A DNA stretch of 64,000 nt, taken from contig NZ_OZ244925.1 in assembly GCF_965221945.1 (NCBI RefSeq), positions 434,001 through 498,000 on the forward strand, written 5' to 3'. Position 1 is the stretch's first letter. Every line of letters starts with the position of its first letter. The notes under the pieces are model-generated. The model did no database searches, was not told the origin of the DNA, and was given only the letters and a program-made list of their open reading frames with translations. Origin of the DNA: Poriferisodalis sp965221945. Its GTDB lineage: Bacteria > Actinomycetota > Acidimicrobiia > Acidimicrobiales > Poriferisodalaceae. Positions 8,655 to 15,434 of this stretch are shown piece by piece. The translations under genes were made by a program, and so were the position numbers.

Positions 8655-9026
8655 ATGAACTGGGGGTCGGTGCCGCCGCTGCTCACTGTGGTCTTGGCGT
8701 CGCTCGTTGCTTTGGCGGGCGCTATGTGGGCGGTGCTGAAGGTGATGCGCGTCGAACTCGCTGAGCGCTTCGATTCCCGTTTCGATGCGGTCGATTCCCG
8801 CTTCGAGGCACTCATAGCGCGTTTCGATGCCCGTTTTGACGCAGTCGATTCGCGGTTCGATGCGGTCGATTCGCGGTTCGATGCGGTCGATTATCGGTTC
8901 GATGCCTTGGACAAGCGTGTCGATGGCGTCGATTCTCGGTTTGATGAACTCCGGCTCGATATGCGTGCTCTGACGGAGCGTGTCGATCGGATCGTCGAGG
9001 GGATACCACCGCTGCAGCCCGCCTAG
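8655..9026 (+). CDS. Small membrane-anchored coiled-coil protein with RFDAVDS heptads
   Basis: 123 aa with an N-terminal hydrophobic helix (residues about 7-28) followed by about 75 residues of heptads of the type R-F-D-A-V-D-S, almost certainly a coiled coil. The heptads are encoded by near-identical 21-base units, best preserved around 8838-8905. No catalytic motif is visible. It resembles in design the disrupted coiled-coil/TM gene just downstream on the opposite strand. Function unknown; such proteins are common in actinobacterial genomes as short species-specific membrane proteins. Confidence 0.75.
   Translation: MNWGSVPPLLTVVLASLVALAGAMWAVLKVMRVELAERFDSRFDAVDSRFEALIARFDARFDAVDSRFDAVDSRFDAVDYRFDALDKRVDGVDSRFDELRLDMRALTERVDRIVEGIPPLQPA
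8767..8945 (+). repeat. Tandem 21-base repeats encoding RFDAVDS heptads
   Basis: Degenerate in-frame 21-mers of the type gcggtcgattcgcggttcga; three consecutive copies near 8838-8905 are almost identical. Such arrays change copy number easily by slippage while keeping the reading frame. Confidence 0.75.
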
Positions 9027-9279
9027 GAAACGGCTGAGCAGTTCGGACGTGGGTGGGCCCTGCAGCGCTGCGGCCTGCGCGCTCGCCACAGTCGCAACTC
9101 GGTGCTACTGACAACTGCTCAGCGGTCTCCCAGGCGACACGCATGTTCCGGACCCGGCGCTTGGCAGCAGCGCGATGTGCGTGTCCGACAACGGCGACGG
9201 TCGCGTGTAGGCATACGCCATGCCATGACCGCGTCGCTGCTGTAGCCGGAGTTCGCCGACGCAGCTATGCGGCGACCCG
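9027..9279. other. Non-coding stretch downstream of two converging genes
   Basis: No convincing gene, RNA or terminator seen. Short open frames here lack family features. Confidence 0.5.
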
Positions 9280-9412
9280 CTAGAGCGCGTTCAACAGCGC
9301 GCCCAGCACCACTGCCATGTTCGCCCCGAACAGTGTCGTCATAATGCCCACAGCCCAGTAGTGGCGATGTCGTGCCGTTCGCAAGTCGGCAGCGCGCAGT
9401 GCCGCTGCTTCC
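9280..9412 (-). pseudogene. 3' part of coiled-coil/TM protein gene split by the IS
   Basis: On the minus strand this encodes a helical segment (EAAALRAADLRTARHRHYW) and one C-terminal membrane helix (AVGIMTTLFGANMAVVLGAL) before a stop. The matching 5' part lies at 14198-14407 on the other side of the IS3-family element. Joined, the two parts give a protein of about 112 residues: helical N-terminus, coiled coil, membrane tail. A 4-base overlap must be removed to keep frame, as expected for an IS target duplication, although the flanking bases no longer match. Confidence 0.7.
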
Positions 9413-9440
9413 TGAATCGCCCTGGGTTGGTTGGAGGCTC
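9413..9440 (+). repeat. IS3 left terminal inverted repeat
   Basis: Begins TGAATCGCCC and ends GTTGGAGGCTC. It matches the reverse complement of 14170-14197 at 23 of 28 positions. Confidence 0.8.
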
Positions 9441-9466
9441 CTGGTCTTGGATACGAGGATGGAGTC

Positions 9467-9784
9467 ATGCCACATGAGATGTCGCCTGGGAAGCCGACGA
9501 CGCGTCGGTACAGCGAGGCGGAGAAGGAGCGTGCTGTGCGTGCGGTGCGTCAGCTCCGTAAGGAGATGGGCACCGATCACGGGACGGTGAAACGGGTCGC
9601 GGCCCAGTTGGGGATCGGGGTGGAGTCGCTGCGGTCGTGGGTGCGCCAAGCCGAGGTCGATGCTGGGTTGAGGCCTGGTGTGAACAGCGAGCAGGCTGAG
9701 CGGATCAAGGCGCTGGAGGCCGAGAACCGGGAGCTGCGTCGGGCGAACGAGATCTTGCGCAAGGCGTCGGCTTTCTTCGCGTAA
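9467..9784 (+). CDS. IS3-family transposase OrfA (HTH), C-terminus shortened by a 1-base insertion
   Basis: DNA-binding subunit: helix-turn-helix (TVKRVAAQLGIGVESLRSWV) and a C-terminal leucine-zipper-like helix (ALEAENRELRRANEILRKAS). ATG at 9467, preceded by GAGGATGGAG. The ORF stops at TAA 9782-9784. If the T at 9782 is removed, the frame continues K-G-L-D-R-P-L-R to a TGA at 9807 that overlaps the orfB GTG. L-D-R-P is the usual OrfA ending in this family, so an extra base has probably truncated OrfA by about eight residues and disturbed the normal -1 frame relation to orfB. Confidence 0.85.
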   Translation: MPHEMSPGKPTTRRYSEAEKERAVRAVRQLRKEMGTDHGTVKRVAAQLGIGVESLRSWVRQAEVDAGLRPGVNSEQAERIKALEAENRELRRANEILRKASAFFA

Positions 9785-9805
9785 GGGGCTCGACCGCCCA
9801 CTGAG

Positions 9806-10480
9806 GTGACGGTGTCGTTCGTCGACGCTCATCGTGGCGAGCTCGGGGTCGAGCCCATCTGCACTGCGCTGCAGGTGGCCCCGAGCACGTACTACGCGGC
9901 CAAGCGCCGCGAGCGCGAGCCGTCGGCGCGGGCGGTCTCGGACGCGGTGTGGATGCCGATCTTGTTGGCGTTGTGGGTCGCGAACCGCAAGGTCTACGGG
10001 GCGCGCAAGCTGTGGAAGGCCGCCCGGCGCGCCGGTCACGAGATCGGCCGGGACCAGGTCGCCCGGCTGATGGGTGAGCTGGGCGTACGCGGCGTCAGCC
10101 GGCGGCGCAAGATGTTCACCACCCGCCGCGATCGGGACGCGGTTCGCGCCCCGGGCCTGGTCAACCGCGACTTCACTGCTGATCGGCCCGACGCGTTGTG
10201 GGTGACGGATCTGACCTATGTCGCGACCCGGTCGGGGATGGCCTATGTGTGCTTCATCGTGGACGCGTTCAGCCGCCGCATCGTGGGGTGGCGCGTCGCT
10301 TCGCACATGCGCACCGAGATGGTCCTCGACGCTTTGGAGATGGCCCGCCGCTCACGCGGCGGCCGTCGCCTGGTCGGGCTCGTGGCACACTCCGACGCGG
10401 GGTCGCAATTCACGTCGCTGCGATTCACCGAACGCCTCGACGAGATCGGCGCCCGGCCCAGCATCGGCACCGTCGCCGAT
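9806..10480 (+). pseudogene. IS3-family transposase OrfB, 5' part (first two catalytic Asp)
   Basis: Encodes 225 residues: HTH_21 region (YGARKLWKAARRAG) and the rve/DDE integrase core with catalytic Asp in WVTDLTYVA and in HSDAGSQFTS. It breaks at ...SIGTVAD, directly before the conserved S-Y-D-N-A-L-A-E motif, where the Tn554-type element is inserted. The catalytic Glu is on the distal fragment (13926-14171). GTG start. The open frame runs on to 10543, but those residues come from the inserted element. Confidence 0.88.
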
Positions 10481-10486
10481 TGCCTG

Positions 10487-10499
10487 TTAACCGGCCAAT
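10487..10499 (+). repeat. Left inverted repeat of Tn554-type element
   Basis: TTAACCGGCCAAT; the reverse complement of the right end is TTATCCGGCCAAT (12 of 13 identical). A second inverted pair, GGTTGGGGC at 10528-10536 and GCCCCAACC at 13895-13903, lies further in and may be a recombinase binding site. Confidence 0.7.
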
Positions 10500-10576
10500 T
10501 TGTTGTGGGGCTGGTAGATGAGTGCCCGGTTGGGGCTGGGTAATGCTTGCATTGTGGTTCGCTGGGCGTTACAGAT

Positions 10577-11668
10577 GTGGCTGTGCCGGATGGCGGGTTG
10601 TTCCTCGAGCGGACTGGGGTTGGCTGGCAGCTTGCCGGCGACAGCGCCGGCCGGTTCGGGTTGGTGAACGACTATCTGTCGTATCTGGTTGACCGGAATT
10701 ACTCGCCGCGCACGATCCGCACCTACGGGTTCGGGCTGTTGGCGTTGTGCCGCTGGCTCGGCGCCGAGGACTTGGATCTGGCCGAGGTCACGACGGATGT
10801 GTTGTTGGGGTTCTTGACCGCGTGCCGCAGCGAGCGGGTGGCCGGCCGGCCCGGCGGTACGAACGTGGTCGGGCTCGACGGCCGCCGGACCGACACGTTG
10901 TCTGCGGCCACGATCAACCTGCGCTTGGCTGCGGTGTCGGGGTTGTTCTCGTTCCGGTCGATGCGCGACCCGGACGCGCCGAACCCGGTGCCTGCGGGCC
11001 GGGAGGCCAAGCGAGCGTCGGCGGGTGAGCGGGGCGGGATGCTCGCCCACGTGTCGCGTGCGCCGAGGCGGCGCTCGCCGTTGCGGGTCCGCGACGCCAG
11101 GCGGCTCCCGCGCACGCTCGACGGCCGAGAGGTCGTGGCGCTGCTGGAGAGCCTGCGAGCGTGGCGGGACCGGGCCATCGCCGGGTTGATGGTGTTCTGC
11201 GGGTTGCGCTCGTCGGAGGTGTTGGCCCTCGACGTCGCCGATGTCGACATCGGCGCCCGCTGGCTGCTGGTGTCGGGCAAGGGCGGCAAGGAGCGCCGGG
11301 TCCCGCTCGACGTCGACGTCGCCGGGGTGATCGGGACCTACCTGCTCGCCGAGCGCCCTGAGACGACCAGCGCCAGGCTGTTCGTCGTGGCCAAGGGCCC
11401 CACCCGCGGGCAGCCGCTCACCCCGGCGGGGCTGCGGCGCATCTTTCGCTATCACCGCGAGATCACCGGCATCACGGCCGCGCATCCCCACGCGTTGCGT
11501 CACACCTTCGGCACCGCTTTGGCCGAGGCCGGCGTGGACTTGGCCGTGATGGCGGCCTTGTTGGGCCACGCCCACATCGACACCACCGCCCGCTACATCC
11601 ATGTTGCCCCCGCCCATGTCAAGGCCGAGTTCGATGCTGCCCGCCGCCGCCAACGCGCCAACACCTGA
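10577..11668 (+). CDS. tnpA: Transposase A, tyrosine recombinase (TnpA-like)
   Basis: Catalyses cutting and joining at the element ends. It has a SAM-like N-terminal core-binding domain (SYLVDRNYSPRTIRTYGFGL) and a C-terminal catalytic domain with the Arg box FCGLRSSEV, HPHALRHTFG (H-x-x-R) and LLGHAHIDTTARYIHV with the nucleophilic Tyr; all expected residues are present. The start is uncertain: GTG at 10577 or 10583 are likely, and a TTG at 10547 is possible. The end overlaps tnpB by about 35 bases, suggesting translational coupling. Confidence 0.85.
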   Translation: MAVPDGGLFLERTGVGWQLAGDSAGRFGLVNDYLSYLVDRNYSPRTIRTYGFGLLALCRWLGAEDLDLAEVTTDVLLGFLTACRSERVAGRPGGTNVVGLDGRRTDTLSAATINLRLAAVSGLFSFRSMRDPDAPNPVPAGREAKRASAGERGGMLAHVSRAPRRRSPLRVRDARRLPRTLDGREVVALLESLRAWRDRAIAGLMVFCGLRSSEVLALDVADVDIGARWLLVSGKGGKERRVPLDVDVAGVIGTYLLAERPETTSARLFVVAKGPTRGQPLTPAGLRRIFRYHREITGITAAHPHALRHTFGTALAEAGVDLAVMAALLGHAHIDTTARYIHVAPAHVKAEFDAARRRQRANT

Positions 11669-13568
11669 ACCGGTGCCGGTCCCAGCACCGGGCCAGCTGC
11701 TGGCGGCGTGGCGGGACCGCCAGCGCGCCACCGGCCGGGGGAACCCGGCCTCGGACTGGGCGGCCCGGGCATTCCTGGACCGCTGGCCCGACCCGCAGGC
11801 CTGGGCCGGCCAACCCCTGCGCGCCCGGCTGGTGCTGCCGCCTTCGACGATGTCGCTGCTGATGTTCTTGATGACCCACCGGTGGCTGCGGCCGGGCTGG
11901 GACTGGCTGGTGTCACGCAAGCTGTCGAGCTTGTGGCGCGAGATCCGCAGCTCGCCGCTCGAGGCCGACATGGGTCGGTTCTGCGACACCGCGGTGGCGG
12001 TCGGGTTCACCCAGATTCAGGCGAAGCGGGCCGCGTCCCAGTCGGCCGGCCGGCTGTTGATCCAGACCGGGCGCCCACTCGAACAGTTGACCATCGGCGA
12101 CATGGAGACGCTGGCCGACGCGTGCCGGGCACGCGAGGCTGCGACCGGACAACGCTGGCGGCACTACCGGGGGGCGCTCGTGTGCGCCCACACGGTGCTG
12201 TTCCACCTCGACATCGTCCCCCAACCACCCGAACCCCACCAGCAGCCGGACACCTTCGAGGCTCGGCTGGCCGACTGCGGCCCGAGCCTGCGCTCCGCCA
12301 TGGCCGCCTACCTCCAACGCAAGAGCGGAACCTGTCGGCCCAAGACCGTGTCCAGTCTGGCCACCCGACTCGCCCACTTCGGCCGGTTCCTCGCCGAACA
12401 CGACCCCGAGCTCGAATCGCTCGCCGGGCTGAGCCGCCAACGCCACATCGAGCCCTACCTGAACTCCGTCGCCCACGCAGTGTCATCAAAGAACGGGCGG
12501 GCCATTACCGTCGCCGACCAGGACCGCCGGATCCGCGCTGTCGGCCACATGCTCGCAGAGATCACCGAGTGGGGCTGGGACGACGCCCCCGCCCGGAAGC
12601 TGATCTTCCGGTCCGATCATCCCCGCCAGCCGCGGCCATTGCCCCGCTATCTGCCCGTGGACGCCGACCGGCGACTCACCGAAGCGCTCGAAGCCTCCGC
12701 CTATCGCCTCGCCGCCGACGCGCTGCTGCTGGCCCGAGCCGTCGGGCTGCGCATCGGCGAACTCCTCGACCTCGAGCTGGAATGCGTCCACGAGATCAGC
12801 GGCCACGGCGCCTGGCTGAAGGTCCCCCTCGGCAAGCTCGACACCGAACGCATGGTCCCCCTCGACGACGAGACCGTCGCTCTCATCGACCGGATCACCG
12901 CCACCCGCTCGGCGGGTCAGCCGCTGCGGCATCCACGCACCGCCCGAGCGACCCAGTTCCTGTTCACCCACCACGGGCGCCGGCTGTCGCAGACCGCGGT
13001 CCGCACAGAACTGGCCCGCAGCGCCGAGACCGCCGGGATCGGCCACGTCACCCCCCACCAGCTCCGCCACACCTACGCCACCGCCCTGATCAACGCCGGC
13101 GTCTCCCTCCAAGCGCTCATGGCCCTCCTCGGCCACGCCTCAGCCGAGATGAGCCTGCGCTACGCGCACCTCTTCGACGCCACCGTCCGCGCCGAATACG
13201 AACGCGCCCTCGACTTGGCCAAGAGCCGCATCGGCGCCATGCCCACACCAACGGGCCGGCCGCGCATCCCCGTCACCGCCAACGGTGGCACCTCCGACGA
13301 CTGGCGCGTCGCGCCGGCCATCAAAGCGCGCCTCGCCGGCGGCCACTGCCTACGCGCCCCCGCCCAAGGAGCCTGCCCCTACGCCAACATCTGCGAGCAC
13401 TGCCCCAGCTTCCGCACCGATGCCGCGTCGGCCGCCGTGCTCTCCGCGCAACGCGTCGACACCCAAGCACTCCTCGCCGACGCCCAAGCACGCGGCTGGA
13501 TCGACGAAACCGACCGGCACCGACGCCTCCTCGACCGCCTCGACACGCTCATCGCCAACACCCCATGA
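11634..13568 (+). CDS. tnpB: Transposase B, tyrosine recombinase with Cys-rich tail (TnpB-like)
   Basis: About 644 aa. Long N-terminal region, SAM-like domain (residues around 220-330), then a recombinase domain with AVGLRIGELLDLE, TPHQLRHTYATAL and LLGHASAEMSLRYAHLF (Arg, HxxR, His, Tyr). The C-terminal tail has a Cys cluster (HCLRAPAQGACPYANICEHC) as in TnpB of Tn554-type elements, perhaps a Zn site. The ATG at 11634 lies inside tnpA; a GTG at 11673 is an alternative. The stop overlaps the tnpC ATG (ATGA). Both recombinases appear intact, so the element may still be able to move. Confidence 0.85.
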   Translation: MLPAAANAPTPEPVPVPAPGQLLAAWRDRQRATGRGNPASDWAARAFLDRWPDPQAWAGQPLRARLVLPPSTMSLLMFLMTHRWLRPGWDWLVSRKLSSLWREIRSSPLEADMGRFCDTAVAVGFTQIQAKRAASQSAGRLLIQTGRPLEQLTIGDMETLADACRAREAATGQRWRHYRGALVCAHTVLFHLDIVPQPPEPHQQPDTFEARLADCGPSLRSAMAAYLQRKSGTCRPKTVSSLATRLAHFGRFLAEHDPELESLAGLSRQRHIEPYLNSVAHAVSSKNGRAITVADQDRRIRAVGHMLAEITEWGWDDAPARKLIFRSDHPRQPRPLPRYLPVDADRRLTEALEASAYRLAADALLLARAVGLRIGELLDLELECVHEISGHGAWLKVPLGKLDTERMVPLDDETVALIDRITATRSAGQPLRHPRTARATQFLFTHHGRRLSQTAVRTELARSAETAGIGHVTPHQLRHTYATALINAGVSLQALMALLGHASAEMSLRYAHLFDATVRAEYERALDLAKSRIGAMPTPTGRPRIPVTANGGTSDDWRVAPAIKARLAGGHCLRAPAQGACPYANICEHCPSFRTDAASAAVLSAQRVDTQALLADAQARGWIDETDRHRRLLDRLDTLIANTP

Positions 13569-13873
13569 CCACCAACGTCGAAACCGTCGAAGCCGCCTGC
13601 GCCCGCCTCGCCAACCACGGCCAAGCGATCACCTTCACCGCCGTCGCCGAACACGCCCGCATCAGCCGCACCACCCTCTACCGCAACCCCCAACTCCGAG
13701 CCATCGTCGACGAACACCGCCACCACAGCCACGACCCCCACACCCTCACCGCACTCGCCGCCGAGATCGCCCACCTGCGCACCGGCCTCGAAGCACTCGC
13801 CGACCGAACCCGAAACCACGAAGAACGGCTCCGCCACCTCGAACACCGCCAACCCCGCCGCAAAGCCAACTAA
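13565..13873 (+). CDS. tnpC: TnpC-like HTH/coiled-coil accessory protein (DUF6262 type)
   Basis: 102 aa. N-terminal helix-turn-helix (ITFTAVAEHARISRTTLYRN) followed by a helical C-terminus (IAHLRTGLEALADRTRNHEE) likely to be a coiled coil. This is the usual small third protein of tnpA-tnpB-tnpC elements, thought to influence efficiency and orientation of transposition. The start overlaps the tnpB stop by four bases. A larger open frame (from 11708) contains it, but its upstream part is only an out-of-frame reading of tnpB. Confidence 0.82.
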   Translation: MTTNVETVEAACARLANHGQAITFTAVAEHARISRTTLYRNPQLRAIVDEHRHHSHDPHTLTALAAEIAHLRTGLEALADRTRNHEERLRHLEHRQPRRKAN

Positions 13874-13912
13874 CCGACCGGCCAACCGAACCACGCCCCA
13901 ACCCAAGCCGTG

Positions 13913-13925
13913 ATTGGCCGGATAA
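13913..13925 (-). repeat. Right inverted repeat of Tn554-type element
   Basis: ATTGGCCGGATAA, inverted copy of 10487-10499 with one mismatch. A related sequence, ACCGGCCAAC, occurs 35 bases inward (about 13876-13886) in the opposite orientation and may be an extra binding site. Confidence 0.7.
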
Positions 13926-14171
13926 TCATATGACAACGCCCTGGCCGAGACGACCAACGGGCTCTACAAGGCCGAATGCGCCTACGGGCCCGACACACAC
14001 GGCTGGCACGACGTCGACCAGCTCGAACTCGCCACCCTGGGCTGGGTGCACTGGTTCAACGAGCAACGGCTCCACGGCCACTGCGACGACACCCCGCCCG
14101 CAGAATTCGAAGCAGCGTTCTACGCTGCCCACCAGACCACCCCAACCGGGGCTGGAAAACCAAACCACTGA
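13926..14171 (+). pseudogene. IS3-family transposase OrfB, 3' part (catalytic Glu)
   Basis: Continues the interrupted orfB with S-Y-D-N-A-L-A-E-T-T-N-G, carrying the third catalytic residue (Glu) of the DDE triad, and ends with the family-typical WVHWFNEQRLHGHCDDTPPA segment. It has no start codon of its own in a useful place. Joined to 9806-10480 it gives a 306-residue OrfB, a normal length, with no other damage, which suggests that the transposon entry is fairly recent. Confidence 0.88.
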
Positions 14172-14197
14172 GTCTCCAACAAAGCCAGAGCGGTTCA
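14170..14197 (-). repeat. IS3 right terminal inverted repeat
   Basis: Ends AGAGCGGTTCA at 14197; inverted partner of 9413-9440. It overlaps the last two bases of the orfB stop codon and supplies a TGA that ends the truncated minus-strand host gene. Confidence 0.8.
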
Positions 14198-14407
14198 GTC
14201 GCGCATGTCGGCCTTGGTCGCGATGCGGTCGGTTTCGCGTTGTGCTGCGAGTGCGTCGATTCTGGCGGCGAGGTCGCCTGTGTCGGCCTTGGTCGCGATG
14301 TCCGCGAGCGGAGCGGGTGCCAGGCACGACATCAGGTACTCCGCGAGCGGCTCGTCGGCGTGGTCACAGAACCAAGCGTAGAGCCGAGATCGATCTAGTT
14401 CAGTCAC
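14198..14407 (-). pseudogene. 5' part of coiled-coil/TM protein gene split by the IS
   Basis: Encodes MTELDRSRLYAWFCDHADEP, a helical N-terminal domain, then coiled-coil segments with repeated ATKAD units. The reading frame ends in the IS terminus at 14195. A GGGAG Shine-Dalgarno sequence precedes the ATG on the minus strand. The rest of the gene, including the membrane tail, is at 9280-9412. The family is a small actinobacterial coiled-coil/TM type without known function. Confidence 0.7.
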
Positions 14408-14723
14408 AGCTGACTCCCTTTCGTGGCCTTGCCGGACGCGGCCTGCCGCGACGGCGTACGGGCACGCTCGATGAGCGCGCGAACCAGCCGCGGCTCGGCT
14501 TTGCGGCTCGGGCTCGGCGGTTCGGGCACCGCCGTTCGGGCTGGGCCGCTGGCTGCGCAGTCGGCCGCGGCTAGGCGCGGCAATCCACCCGCGACCGTAG
14601 CGCCGCGCCAGACGGAAACGGGCTCGATTTTCCGGTCGCGGACGAGTCAGCCAGGCTGTTCAGCCGAGGGTGCCGGCCGGGGTGCGCTGAGCGGCCCAGC
14701 CTGCGACGGCCGCCGTCTGACGA
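14408..14723. other. Intergenic region upstream of the split gene and downstream of cofE
   Basis: About 316 bases, very GC-rich. Open frames here have no recognisable protein features. The part next to 14407 must hold the promoter and ribosome-binding site of the split minus-strand gene. Nothing else seen. Confidence 0.4.
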
Positions 14724-15434
14724 CTAGCGAAACAGGTCCTCGGCGGGATCTCGGATGACCTCCGAGCGTACTGAGGCACGCCGCAACCAGCTGGGATCGA
14801 CGCCCCGCACGATTGCGACTGGCACGCCTAGCGCCTTGCCGCACACCAAGTCGGCTGCGGAGGCAATCTCGTCGGCTACGCACACCTCGGTGACCATGAG
14901 CTCGCGGCCCAGTGCATCGGCAGTGCCCTTCAGGTCGACGACGGCGGCGATGCCCGCGCAGCCGATGGCCACGTCGGTGACGCCGCGCCGCCATGGGCGT
15001 CCGAACGTGTCGGAGATGATGACTCCGACGGTGCGGCCCGAGAGTGCCCGGATTCGATCGCGGATCTTGTTGGCGGAACGGTCGCTGTCGTCGGGCAGCA
15101 GCGCGGCGTAGCCCCGTTCGACGTTGGACAGGTCGATTCCGGCGTTCGCGCAGATGAAGCCGTGCTTGGTCTCGCTGATGATGAGATCGCCGCGGCGGCG
15201 CAGGATGCGCACCGATTCGCGCTCGACGAGCGGCTTATGCGACAGCGGGTCGTCGGGATCGATGGTCTCCATCGCGCCCTCGGCCTTGGAGACGATCTTT
15301 TGCGTCACCACGAGCACGTCGCCGTCACGCAGGCCCGCGGGCGATCCCGCGCAGGCACTCGAGATGACCGCTCCGAGATCGGCACCGAGGGTGATCTCGC
15401 CGATGCCTTCGACAGGGTGCAATTCGATGGTCAC
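14724..15434 (-). CDS. cofE: Coenzyme F420-0:L-glutamate ligase
   Basis: Adds gamma-linked glutamate to F420-0 with GTP. Family motifs visible: LRDGDVLVVTQKIVSKAEG, FICANAGIDLSNV, DSDRSANKIRDRI, GVIISDTFGRPWRRG. It has only the ligase domain (236 aa); the FbiB fusion of mycobacteria, with a C-terminal nitroreductase-like domain needed for dehydro-F420-0 reduction, is absent here. GTG start, overlapping the cofD stop by four bases, so the two are co-translated. The product is a cytoplasmic step in making the redox cofactor F420. Confidence 0.92.
   Translation of the reverse strand: MTIELHPVEGIGEITLGADLGAVISSACAGSPAGLRDGDVLVVTQKIVSKAEGAMETIDPDDPLSHKPLVERESVRILRRRGDLIISETKHGFICANAGIDLSNVERGYAALLPDDSDRSANKIRDRIRALSGRTVGVIISDTFGRPWRRGVTDVAIGCAGIAAVVDLKGTADALGRELMVTEVCVADEIASAADLVCGKALGVPVAIVRGVDPSWLRRASVRSEVIRDPAEDLFR

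Larger units (their letters stand above)
10481..13925 (+). mobile_element. Tn554-type transposon (tnpA-tnpB-tnpC, no cargo)
   Basis: 3,445 bp separating the IS3 orfB Asp codon (10478-10480) from the Ser codon (13926). It carries two tyrosine recombinases and a small HTH protein in the overlapping order tnpA-tnpB-tnpC, the arrangement of Tn554-family elements. Removing exactly 10481-13925 restores orfB in frame as A-D-S-Y-D-N-A. Six foreign bases (TGCCTG, 10481-10486) sit between the target and the left repeat, and six target bases (TCATAT) adjoin the right repeat. This fits the six-base core left by Tn554 insertion. No resistance or other passenger gene is present. Confidence 0.85.
9413..14197 (+). 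mobile_element. IS3-family insertion sequence, interrupted by a Tn554-type element
   Basis: The IS is bounded by 28-base imperfect terminal inverted repeats (23 of 28 identical, both starting TGA). It carries orfA and orfB with the IS3 DDE domain. Without the inner 3,445-base element it would be 1,340 bp, a usual IS3 size. It is inserted into a minus-strand coiled-coil/TM gene. The bases next to the two ends (TTCC on the left, GTCG on the right) do not form a clear target duplication, so the insertion may be old or the flanks recombined. Confidence 0.85.

Noticed and set aside
11708..13873. 721-residue open frame overlapping tnpB
   Set aside because: Its first ~620 residues are an Arg/Pro-rich out-of-frame reading of tnpB; only the last 102 codons (tnpC, from 13565) look like protein.
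9409..14201. Target-site duplication of the IS3 element
   Set aside because: TTCC on the left and GTCG on the right do not match, although a 4-base duplication would restore the host frame. I do not claim one.
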